Assembly: GCF_905475465.1 (NCBI RefSeq)
Contig: NC_062245.1
Span: 4,464,001-4,528,000, forward strand
Length of the DNA stretch: 64,000 bases
Source of the DNA: Pieris napi
Lineage: Eukaryota; Arthropoda; Insecta; Lepidoptera; Pieridae
Reading direction: 5' to 3'
A program made the position numbers and the translations under genes. A model generated the notes under the pieces. It had not been told where the DNA came from. It worked only from the letters and a program-made list of their open reading frames with translations, and made no database searches. The stretch's first letter is position 1, and each line of letters begins with the position of its first letter. Shown one piece after another: positions 42,071-54,300 of the stretch.

Positions 42071-42128
42071 TTATTTAGAACTAAACGAACGCCACTTGAT
42101 CCAATCATAATCCTGATGTCCAATTCTG

Positions 42129-42306
42129 TCATTGATTTGCCGGCATTGTCATTGATGGGCTAAACATCGGCATCTCCGCCATATTTTGAGGTAAAGCGTA
42201 ATAGGGCATCGGCATGGAGGAGGCGCTTAGCGGCGGCGGTCCGAGGCCAAATAGGAATTTGACGTACTGCGCGAGCTTCCATATAAAATTGGACGTCTCC
42301 GGTACC
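42129..42306 (-). CDS. Terminal exon B of Osiris gene 3
   Basis: The acceptor is GATGCAG|GG. Only one frame is both open and protein-like: G + VPETSNF... with stop TGA at 42131-42129. That frame needs two leftover bases from the upstream exon, exactly what exon 3 provides. No convincing donor of that phase was found in exon A. Confidence 0.75.
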
Positions 42307-45300
42307 CTGCATCATATTATATTCATTATTATAAACATGTAAATATCAATTCAAATGATTCCCTTGTAATATAAGAACTTAAGACCCATTTAGATAATAA
42401 ATGCAAGGGCTAAGCATGCAACGAATCATTATCATTGATATTTACAGAGATTTTTCCCAAATAAATACATTCTAATTCACAATTAGGTCATACCCGTCAC
42501 CAATGATACAAAAATGGTATTAGTATTGATAATTGATTTTTATGTAAGAAATGAACGGTTAGGTGAATTGTGGTTTTCTGTTTTATTGGCTGTTTCTTTG
42601 TGTTCAAAATCATACGAAGGCTTTTGCTTCCTTATTTTCTTCTTCTTTTTAAGTTTAGTTTTTTTGGAATCGTGGCTGAAATTTTTTATCATGCCTTCAT
42701 GGACTTCAACAAAATCATCAAATAAGTCCAAGAAATACATCAACAAGTTGTATGTAAACGTGTAATAAAATGGTGGCTCACCTTTTGGTTTCAGCGCAGA
42801 TTTTATTAAGTTATCGAGGTAGTCTTTGGCATTACTAATGGTATTTAAAAACTGTGATTCTTTCTTCTTTGAACGTGTTTCTAGCTGATTTTTTTTGTCT
42901 AACTCATATTCTCCAAAATTTATACTACGTTTTGGTCGTTTACGCTTTTTCTTCAGCACCTTTTTTATTTTGGACTCGGTTTTGTTATTTCCTTCAGTTT
43001 TAAAACTTTCTGGCTTAAATACAATAATTGGTTTCCATTCACTAGGCTCCGGAGCTAAAGTGACGTTGCTTATTTCGATAGTTACATTAGCCTTCAACTC
43101 TGTTTTTCTATACGGTAGTAATCTACTATTGTTTGGTCTCATTATAAACATGGCTGGATTAACATAGTATTTTACTCGAGGATAATAATATGTGCGAGGA
43201 TAGTTATATTTATACTTTTTACTTTTTATATAGTCTAAAAAATCCTTATTATATTTAAGCCTATTTAAGTCAAGTTTCAATTCTGTGTATTTCTTTGGTC
43301 TTTGTCTAGGTACTTTTTTATAATATGACATCTTTCTTTGGGCTATATGTCTAGGTTGAGGTAGTAAAATTTCCCTCGGCCTTTTCGTTTTTTCTTCTAC
43401 ATCGTCAACGCTTTTCGCAGTCGAAACATCAGATTTAAGTCCTCTGAAATTTGCTGGTATTGCGCCGTAGAAAATACTCGCTATCGGATCGACGAAGCTT
43501 CTTATTTGGCTTACGACTGGCTCTAAAAACTTGAGCAGACTTGACTTACCATCCCATCGTTCTGCTGCTCGCGTCGAGTTAGCTAGCACAGATGGCGCCT
43601 GCTGCGACTGCTGAGCACTGGGGTCGTTCGATTGCAGAATTTCGTGAGTGTGTGTCTGTGAGCCCATTCCAGATGGACTGAACATCTCATTGGAACCAAA
43701 CTGTTGACTCATTCCGCTTACAGAGTATGCGTGCGATGAGGCGCTCGGAAAATCAATGGGGTATTGCGAGTAAAGGAATGGATGATTTTGCAAACCGGCG
43801 CTGGAATTTAAATAAGTATAATAAGTAACTGTTATAAGCTCACAGCCTTGTCAGCAGTCGTCCGTCGATTAGTTGCAGTGTCACGTCCTTCGTCAAATGT
43901 CAAATCTCGTCCGAGGGAACCTTTCAATTATGTAATCAATCAAGATGTTCTTCGTCAGTCCTTATCAAAATTCCATTATCTTGAGTGATATTGAAAATAC
44001 AACGTCGTTGGATATTCAATAAAAATATTTAGATTATTCTCATAAATCCAATTCCCAATTATCAAGACAACAGTTCTGCTTGTAAAATGCTTTTAAGCAT
44101 ATATATTGTCCAAGTCAAAGTAAACATTCAAGCAATAATTAAATTGCTTACATTTAAGAATGACAATTACTGTATCGCTAATTGAAATAATTACAAAAGC
44201 GAAAACAGTTCAAATAATCCGCATTCACGCGACTGTAATCGTAGAAAGTCGTTACAATATGTATTTAACCAATGAAGCAAGATGAAATTCTTTGCTTTTT
44301 ATTTCCACTTAGTCGTCACGTCAGCAGTTGGTGAAATCAGTCCATGTATGTGCAAAGTATGCGTGTAGCGAAGTCAATATGCCATGTCCGTCATGCTTCC
44401 TATTACTAGAATAATCGAAATTGTTGCAAAAAATATATAATCATGTATAAATTTAATAAATCTATGTCAATTGTGAGATGTTTTATTATATTTGTAAACG
44501 TATTTGCTATCGTAAGTCATATAGCAAGTATTTTACATAACGATAAATTGTTTTTTACACTGTACTTGAAACATCTTCAACTTTCGATTTTTACAGTTTT
44601 TTGTAAAAGAAAATTTTATTTTGCAAAACGAATTATTTATTAAAAGCTTAAAAAAATAAAGTTACTTAATTTTATTTTAATTTAGTAAAACACTTTTAGT
44701 TTTAAGTTATTATTGCAACAACGTCGATTCTCATTACTACGTCTACGGTCTTTAAGAGGGCTTTTGGTTTTAAAAGCCAAATGTATAGAGAACTTTCCAT
44801 GAAAATATAAAAAGAGCATTCAAAATATCCACGAAAAACAGCGCTATAAGAATTTTTTGAAATTCTCTTTAATCAGTGTCTAAACACTTTTATCCCCACT
44901 AAAAGCTTTGGGGAAAATGGCTGTTTATTTTGGAAAAATGTTCAATAGGGCTCAATGTCGCTCATTTTTAGGTCAAATTAAATCTTAATTATCTTTGCTT
45001 TTATTAATTATGTGTGATTGAAGACTAATTAACATTGATTAAGCTTCATTGAAGCAAAATTGAGTATATTAAATTTTGAAACAAAAACCAATATCGTTAA
45101 ATAAATGTGAGAAATTACTAGAAATATTTTACTATTTACATCCCTACAAAAGCTCTTATTAAAATGTTTTATCATTTATGAATATAGCAATTATACTTAC
45201 TCTGAATATTTAACATACATCTTTAAAAGCTATATTCTTTGAATTAGAAAAATGTGAAACTAGTACAATCTATTGATTAAACTTCATAAATATTTACAGG

Positions 45301-48300
45301 CGTAATTAATTATCGAATAAATTATGATAATTACATGTTCTGTCTTGCACTTTCTTTATACATTTGGCTTCCGTTTCCTATTAATTAAATAAACAATTGA
45401 AGTCACTATACAAATAATTTTGCGAAATATCTATTTTTCTATATTCTTTTATAGTGTAAATTAATTGATCCCTTAATGTTATTACTAGAAAATCACTAAT
45501 ACATACATTAAATGTGACTTAAATTGATTTTTGTATGTCTTAAGAATACCATTTGAGCACCGGTCTTAGCACCACTTATAATATTTTGCATAAAAAGAGC
45601 TTTAGCCCTTTACTTATGCAAAATATATATAAGATTTATTTATAGGATTAGTCATAAGTTTCAGAGTACATATAGTTATACTGTTATGCTATATCATTAA
45701 ACAAAACATTACTGCTTTGAAACTTCTGTTAATCCTATTCTTGTGATATGACTAATATTGAAGAAGTATAAATGAAGCTTAGTATTAGGTCTCGATACGT
45801 ATCTTGGCCAGAATTTGCATTTGGAGTTGGTATGTAGCAGAAAAGGACATATCGACTTTTGCGCGACTCTGGCCAACTTATATTCCGAGAGATTCCTACG
45901 TATCACGTTTGCAATTTCTTGAAGCCAAAGATTTGTTTAACACAAAATTTTGTATTAAGATTTTGAAATGCTAGAAAACATTTCAATAAACGAGATATAT
46001 TTTTGATGCAGTCTGAGTCAAAGTCTGAAATCTACAACCATCTAGATTTGGGTTTAGTCTTGTCAAACTGTCAAAGTCACATTTGTTTTTACATTTAGAA
46101 CAAATTTACATTCTGTTTTGCATAAAAATTTAACTCACCCGCCGGTATAATTCTCATACAACTTCTTGGCAGCCATTCCAACAGTCACCAGCAGGGCTAG
46201 CTTGCTAGCCAGGAATGCCTTGATCGTGATGACTGCTACCACCGCCAGCGAGAAGATAGCGATCGCGGCTGACTTCATTCCGAATAAGAGAGGGATCACC
46301 GCTTGCATGACTTTCCGTTTGTGTCGCCGTCCTGAAAAAACAAATTATATTAATATCCATGTCAACACTTGTCGTGTAGAGGGCGGGCTACCATATGGTC
46401 TAGGATGTCGGGTTACCGATTCGAATCTCTAGGCGACCTAAGAAAATAACACACATAGATATAGACTTTGGAAGAAATAAAAAATAAGTATGTAAATGTT
46501 GATGTTTTAGATGAAGTAGAGAATATTGGATATAGACAAATGAAACAAAAAAATTTAAAGTATCATGTCAAGAGTCGCTTCTTAATGACCCCAAAGCTTA
46601 CTAATGATAAATTTAAGCTTCGTATATCTACGAAATACGTAAACAATTTTAAATGAATGAAACTGATGTATAAATGATAAATGAAGAAATGCAATTACAC
46701 AATTGTATAATTTTAGATAGTAATATATAAAATTACATATTTCAAAAGGTTTCACAGGCAACAAGCAATATTGAATATTATCACATTTTGGAATATGTGG
46801 ATTAATAAGCCAAGAAAAAATATTAGAAAATTTATATTTTCACTCTATAGATGTCCTAGATTACCAGATTTAAAAAAAATCAACTCCCGACCGTTCACCA
46901 ACGGCCACGGCGGCCTATTTCAGCGGACACAAATCAACTGCGCATTAATATTAAAGAATATAAGTGTAAGCGTTATACTTTCTATTCCCTCACTATTACA
47001 GTAGGAAATTTAGAATGACCGGAAATAGTTCAGGACTAATTAATCTAGGAGTCTATCATTACGTTGCAGCTCATTTTAATTTTGTAGTCTATTTCCGCGG
47101 CATACGTTTAATATAGATTTTAGATAGATAGATTAAGACAGTTATGTATTAAACGATGCAAATATTAAAATTAGGTAGGCAAGCAATATGTGGCTGGTAT
47201 ACAACTTAATTGATATCCAAGCTGTAAATGTGTTTGAAAATGGTCATTCTTTAAGTATCAGAGATATGAAAGACCAGACCTTCAGGCTCTCTTCCACTTA
47301 ATGGCCGGGTGTGCACTTAGACCACATCGGATATTCTAACATGACCTAAGCTAAGGCCCTTGGGGTCACTTAATACGCAGTCTTAGCTCATAAGCTAGAT
47401 ATAATGCCAGAATATATTACTTATACTTCGCAAATATATTTTCTCCTTACAAACGTTTAATATCATGATCAGCAATAAATCTCTCGATAATAACCATTAT
47501 CTGAGATCTCTAAACAATAAAACTTCCAATAAAAATTGTCTATAATTTATGAAACCTTCAAGAAACATTTGAATACAAAGTTGCAAAAACATGATCGTAT
47601 AAATTTATGAACTGAAGAATTATATTGTAGCCATAACAAACTGTGTGGGAACTATTTTATGACAAATATAAGTACTACAATTAAATAATATTATATAAAC
47701 TAATTAACATCGACTTAACACTTTATTTTAAATGCTTTTATTATTATTTCATAATTATTAATAGTTGTAATAACAAAAGGTGGACATTAGTACCAAATAA
47801 TCGAAGATCCGTCTCACGTAGGGTTATAGAAAATTAAAGCATTAATTTTCTATAACCCTACGTGTATTCCGCGGAGTTTTATGAACTTTTCGAGTAAATG
47901 TTACGCTTTATGTATTAATTGCAGTCATGGGTTGGCTACCTTTTGTTTTATCGTGTAGAAATGCGTTACTTATACCCTGCCGCAGCGCGACTGCCTTGTG
48001 GTGGATAGTTATGTGGGACTCGCTACTGTGCATACTCACTAAAATCCCACAATGCCACCAGCAATCGCCCGAGGTAGGACACCATAACAGCGTAACCTTG
48101 TCCGCTTTTGGGATATTGCCCAAATAATTTCTTACACAAACAATTACACTAGATATTAATAATAACAAATAGTTCATTTAGACTTTAATCATTACATATT
48201 AACAGCTGTTATCAATTGTGTCATTTTAACATTATCTACAATTAAACGAGGAAAACTAATTATTAGCTCCATAACTGTGGTGTAAAGTAATCCGTAAAAA

Positions 48301-51300
48301 CTTTTGAACACTCTTTTACGATTTATGTTTTTTTTTAAACCACGTTGTTCATATTTGCCAAAATAATTTCCTCGTGTTCTATTGAGGATGCAAACAAACC
48401 TTTCTCAAAAGATAAAGGTTGAATGTAGCGTTTAATTTTAACACGCATGTCTGGTAAATCCCATCTCAATTTTCTAAGGCGAACTACGATGAAAACAAGT
48501 AAGTACCTATGCATAATAAATAAAAGGGAACAAATCCCCAGCGAATCCAATGAACGGGATTGTTTATTTCCAGTTTAAGTGGTACAGACGCAAACATACT
48601 ATTTTTCATGAATTTTCCGCCTCCTATTTCTCGCAAACATGCCGGTACTTTAATTGCTCGGCATATTTATTCAGGCGTTTAACAAATGACAAATTATACC
48701 GTCGTTGTTTGTGTAATACTAATAAGGCTCAATGCTGAAATTTTAAGCATTTTTAAAGAAAATATACTTCAGCGAGAAAGACAGTTGTGTCTTATGCAAG
48801 GAATGGCCGTCTACAAAGGTATAAATTTGTGATATCGAAAAAGATATCGCTTGAAAGCGATAAAGCCGCCCGTTGCCCTCCTTGTTATTTAAATATTGTA
48901 ATTTGTAATGATTTTACAACGAAGTGTTAAATTAATAAATACATAAATAATATAATCAAATACGGGAAAGATACTACAGCTGCTGATGAATAAGTTCTTA
49001 AAAGGGTAAAATATGTTTTTTTCTGTTTTGTTAAACTAAGTAATTAGGTCTAATAACTTACAGTAGTAACTTATATTAAGCCTATTAAACTCACTATTCA
49101 TTGAGGTACAATATCACGCGAAGCGTAAGAGTATAAACTCAGCAGGTTATGAGAAATTCTTCTCTATACATGAAAACGCACTCAACTTACAAATGACGTA
49201 TTCAGATTAATCTCAGTGCGAGTAAGGAAAAGAATTTCCTCAAATTTTAAAAGCAAGACCTTTTATGTAAGACGCTGTTTATAAATAAAATTTTAATACC
49301 AATTTATTGCCTTTTACTTAAGAGGCTTTGTAGTTAATTGTTTCTACAGCTAATTATTTAATTTATCACCATTACGGCGGTATATAAAACAAAACAGTTT
49401 TGGTTAAAACTTCTGATACATACTAGTCACTTCTTCAATTTAACGCTTTATATCTATATATATATATAAATGAAACCCGTTTTCCGTTGTCACGACATAA
49501 CATGAAAACGGCTTGACCGATTTGTCTGATACTTTTTTTATAATATTCCTTGAAGTACGAGGATGGTTCTTACGGAGAGAAAGATTTAAAAAAATTGAGT
49601 GAAAACGTCTAAATTCAACACTTTTCTATATTCCCATACAAAATATTCGTAATAATATTTAAAGGCAATTTGAACTTTAATACTATATCATAAAGTTCAA
49701 GTGTTAGTGGAGGGGTTCCGGGAAGGTAAATTTTTATTTTTTGACATAATGTATTTGTTGTATTATCAACTTTCTTTTTTTATCTTACTAGCTAGACCGG
49801 TGTCCCGAATAGCAGAATAAGTATTAAAAAAAAATAAAGAATCGACTGTTAGGCGGTACGATGTTCGCCAGGCCAGCTAGTTTTGTATAAATATGAATAA
49901 TTCTATAGGTGTCCAGCTAGGATTCAACGTATGAGCATTGGGTTGAAAATCAGACACACTAACTAGACAGGATTAGATCAGATTACTCACTGGTGCGTTT
50001 TGGTGTTTTGTCCTGTGGTACTTCTTCCTCCACCTTGCTGTTTGATTTCTTCGGAGCTTCATCCGAAACATCTGAAATTATACATTTCAAATCAGCATTG
50101 TGTAAAAAGCAAAATGCATATCTCATATCGTTCTTAGAGGGAATTAGTTGCTAGTTTACCTGTGCTTGTGTGCTAGACTTATCTACAAAATTTAATGAAC
50201 GGTGTAATTAACTGTTTGCTATTAAATTTTTACAAGGCGTATTAGATTTACATTAAACATTTGTTTTTTTTTTTCCTTTCTACCTATTTAATTATAAAAC
50301 GAAATTCAATAAATTTTGATTCTAATTTTCAGTGTAACGAAACATATTATCTAACAGTTTGAAGTTGATCAGATGAAGTTTAAGTTATTAACTAAATATA
50401 AGTAAATCATTACGTAATAGATTTTTAGAGAGAAATTTCTAATAAAAAGGCCAGTTGATTTTGCTTTAAACATTTGTTGAAAGAAAGAATTTTCTAGGCC
50501 GTCGGGATTCCAGTCCAACTTCGATTTACGTAAATTTTTCGATCTCGGCTTTTTCTCCGTTTGTAATAAACGGAATATTAAAAGACTCACTTTCTATAAA
50601 TCATCTATCAAGTATCTTAAAAAATATCGTTATTTTGGTATAATCATTCTAAGAGTATATTTATTTTATTTATCTCCACAGAGATAGATGAAAGACGAAA
50701 TTTTTTGTTGGCAGAGATGATTATCTAGATTATTTAATACCTAAATACTATTATTTCACATTTACTGTGTAACGTTTAAAAGTAATATCAGAGTAACTAG
50801 ACAATGACAAAACAATCAATTGTGAGTACGGGTAGTTAATAAAAAATAATATATTCAAATTTCGAAGAGAAATTGTTTAATATGAGACTACGTGAGATGT
50901 AAGTACGTATATAACTGATTCATTGTTGACCTCAGGTCAGTGTCATGAGTTTTATTTTCTACAACGCTGTAATATATATTTGTAACTTGTAAGCTTATGT
51001 GGTTTTGGTAAAAAATTACGGGGTTATGAATGTTCTATCCCTTATTTACATACTGGGAGTCGTTTATTAAGAGCAAATATTTAGTTAAACCATTAAGTAT
51101 ATCCGAATGGTCTATGGCGAAAATAATTGTAAAAACAGTTACACTGCCTTTTTTAATTCTGTTATAAATTAATTGTAATTGAATTGCACCGTTCTTTAAG
51201 ACCTTAAGGCTTTGAGCCTTCAAGCAGTACGGTTAAGGAAACGTTTTAAAGATTTAGTCTACGGCGTGTGTCAGGCACAGAAAGCTTACGTACATGCCTA

Positions 51301-54300
51301 TTAGAAAAAAACAAATGTTTATGAAAAGAGATATCTGAGGCCCACCCTTGAAAGATTGTAGCACCACTGTATTTTTTTTTGCTACTTTCAATGAAGGCGT
51401 AAATACAAGCTTCTGACAAACCGACTTATGAACTTGATTTTCTACAATATAATATTATATAAAGGATATAATCCAGGGGATTCCGCAGGATGGACTAAAA
51501 TTTATGAAACACCCAGGGGTTACCTAGACACTCGGGGAAATGGTAATAAATTTTACGGCGCTGTAAATTTAAGGTTCTATGTTCGCATGATATAAGCACC
51601 CAAGAGATCACCGCTTTTATAGAAAATAAATATTATAAATTACGTCAGAAATCCATAAATTATATTAGTTTGTTTATGTATTCGTTATGGTTGTTTGTTT
51701 GAGTAATACATTAATACATTTATGGATATGAAAATGCAAGAATAAAATAAGGTTTAATTTATAATCCACAAATACTACGCCCTAGATCACATAGTTTTTG
51801 ATTGTGAAAATTTTCATACATCAATATAATAAATATGTGTTATCAAGTTCATTTTAATATATTTTTAGTGAGATTTAAGTTTCTAGTAGCAATTATAAAA
51901 TAATTTGTAATAGACAAGTATTCAAGCTATTAGGTACTGAAGTTACTAGTAGTTTGAACATGTTTTGTCTCGACTGGTCTTAGTTAAGTTTTGAATAAGC
52001 ACAAAAAGATGACTTTTATTTGACTGTTATTTGTTACAGTTCCATAAACAATATTAAGTAAATACATTTCAATAAAAAATCACATCATAATTAATCGATA
52101 GTATAACCCAGAAATTATATGTTATATTTTTAATTTGTACTTCTGTTAATAATTGAAAGCAACTGACTGACGCCCATAAGCACTTATAACTCAAGGAAGC
52201 ATGTATTGAGTTACAACCTTTCAGAACAATACGGTCTTTACAAAAGCCATAGTATTAATAACATCTATATTTATATAATAATTTTAAATAATTTATGTTT
52301 GGATCGACAATTATATAATAAATGTAAAATATTTTTTTTTGAAAAGTATTATTCATTCAAAACGTTTAATATTAAAAAAAACTAAGGTCTTCGGATGGCT
52401 TTTCTGTTAAGACATTTTCGAGAGGGTTTAATTTTATAATAGCTAAAAGTAACTTGAAATATAAATATTGCTTTTAGGAATAAAAAGTAATTTACAGCTT
52501 CAGAAAGTGAATTTTAAACTTAGAATATTACAAGATATTTCATCGAAGAAAGGTGATTTTTAAAATGGGGTTTTAATTCAATTCGAATTTAAGATTGTTT
52601 TAAGCGGTTTGAAAGATATTCCCTAGAAAATATAGAATATAGCGCTAAACAATCTAATTATCACCCGGATACACAATTCCGTCACAATATCTAATTTTTA
52701 TGGACTACTTCCTGCAGTCGCGTGAAACAAAGAGTTTGAATTATTCAAACGCGTGATCTGATTGCAACGAGAAAGATTAAAGGAAATGCAAGAGTTTTGC
52801 TTGCTCAGTATTCGGAAAATATACGAATGATAAATGTGTTTAAATTTGGAAAGTTTAATTTTGTTGAAGAGGATTTTCCGTTCCTACGTGGTTAATATTT
52901 GTGCCGCATAGCGAAGTTTAGGTGTCATAACTTATTTGCTTACCGTAAGTTGGTAATGAAACTCATTTAATATTAATTAAATATTTTGATATGACGCTCT
53001 CGTTAAATTTGAAAAGTTATTATGGAACTATTGTATTTTGAGGATTATATTGTTATTTATATAGATAACTCTACACATACGAAGGTCAATGATAAAAAAA
53101 AATGAAATTTATTCACAAATCGACTATCCGAAGATGATAGGGAATGGTAGTTATGATAGCAACCATTACGCCATGTTCCACAAGCCCTTTGATATAGAAG
53201 AATATTTAATATTTTTCTTATTTAAATTGAAAATTAATGAACACATTTTACAAGGTTTGTATGAATAATAATATGTCCACAAATTATTAAAGCATAATTA
53301 AAATAACAACTGCATTTCACTCAAATGGGTTATATGATCAATTTTAATCAAGTTAACTCATTAAAATTCATAAAGGATTTTACATAAATTCGGGAACAAC
53401 ATTAATTAACTGGTTGTTAATAAACTTCGTAAAACGTGTGCCATACGATAATTTGTAGGAAAATCTATAAAAAAAGAAGTTGAAATTATAAAAAAATCCA
53501 GTGATTCTCATACCTAAGGTCCCGCCTTTGCATCATTGGCTGTAGATATAGTACAGAAGTATAGGAATATATTTTGAGGAAACGAGCACGACTTAAGACT
53601 CAAAACGAAGATGTACGTCAGATGGAGAGAATTGGTTACGTGTCTTCAAAGCAAAAAATATCCAGCAAACACAAAGAGATCTAAGACCAAGACCAAGGGA
53701 GTATTTAGAGTCCAGATAAGTCCCAAAATGTATTGTATGTTTTTAACAGAGTTAATCGGAATCTTACCCCAAAAGTTTTGGGCAGGTATTCCCTTTTCTA
53801 ACCGATACGGTAACTTAAAGTTTTGATTTAGTATTCAGAAGGTAGAATATGTAGAGGCACTTTCACCATCTATTTTAAAGTTATGTATAGTGAGCAAGGA
53901 TAAAATAATTATATAAATTACATGTGGCATTATCAAGCCTAAATATATCGTAAATACTTCAAATGTGTATTCATTATTGAAATGATCGTAAATTAATGAT
54001 AAAAGGTGAAAATATCGAAAGTATCACTTTCCTTATTTCCGTTGGAGTCAAGGAAAATGGTAAAATATCACAATTATTTGGAAAGTGGGAAAGTCATAAT
54101 TAATACTGTGCAAAGAGTGACAGTCACGAAAGCTATTCAGCTATATTTACAATAATTATAAAATAATATACAATATCTAAAAAAATTTAAACATATTGCA
54201 TTTTTTGCAACGATTTATTGAATCAAGCACCTCATTTACTTTGATTGTCTTTAAGCTGAAATACGTGGTATTTCTGCTTTTGTTTCATATTATATTTTTA

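Larger units (their letters stand above)
40060..42128. other. Gap between convergent Osiris genes 2 and 3
   Basis: It holds a SINE (40685-40960), a Helitron with a tRNA-like segment (41073-41467) and two hairpins (41905-42070). No gene was seen. The open frames at 40198-40535 look like chance. Confidence 0.5.
46332..49990 (-). other. Intron 2 of Osiris gene 3 (3.7 kb)
   Basis: It holds a perfect 23-bp hairpin (47815-47864) and a Helitron (49453-49880). The rest (46332-47814, 47865-49452) is AT-rich with nothing recognised. Confidence 0.55.

Noticed and set aside
42686..42783. A 106-bp intron inside exon A (GTGAGC ... TTTCAG)
   Set aside because: Its length is not a multiple of 3, and splicing would replace a good 80-residue reading with a short tail; kept as coding.
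42514..43167. Plus-strand hydrophobic frames opposite exon A
   Set aside because: Leu/Phe-rich readings are the complement of the Lys-rich coding strand.
46383..46438. tRNA-like stretch with GGTTACCGATTCGAATCTC
   Set aside because: Lacks a consistent cloverleaf and A-box spacing; probably a SINE scrap or chance.
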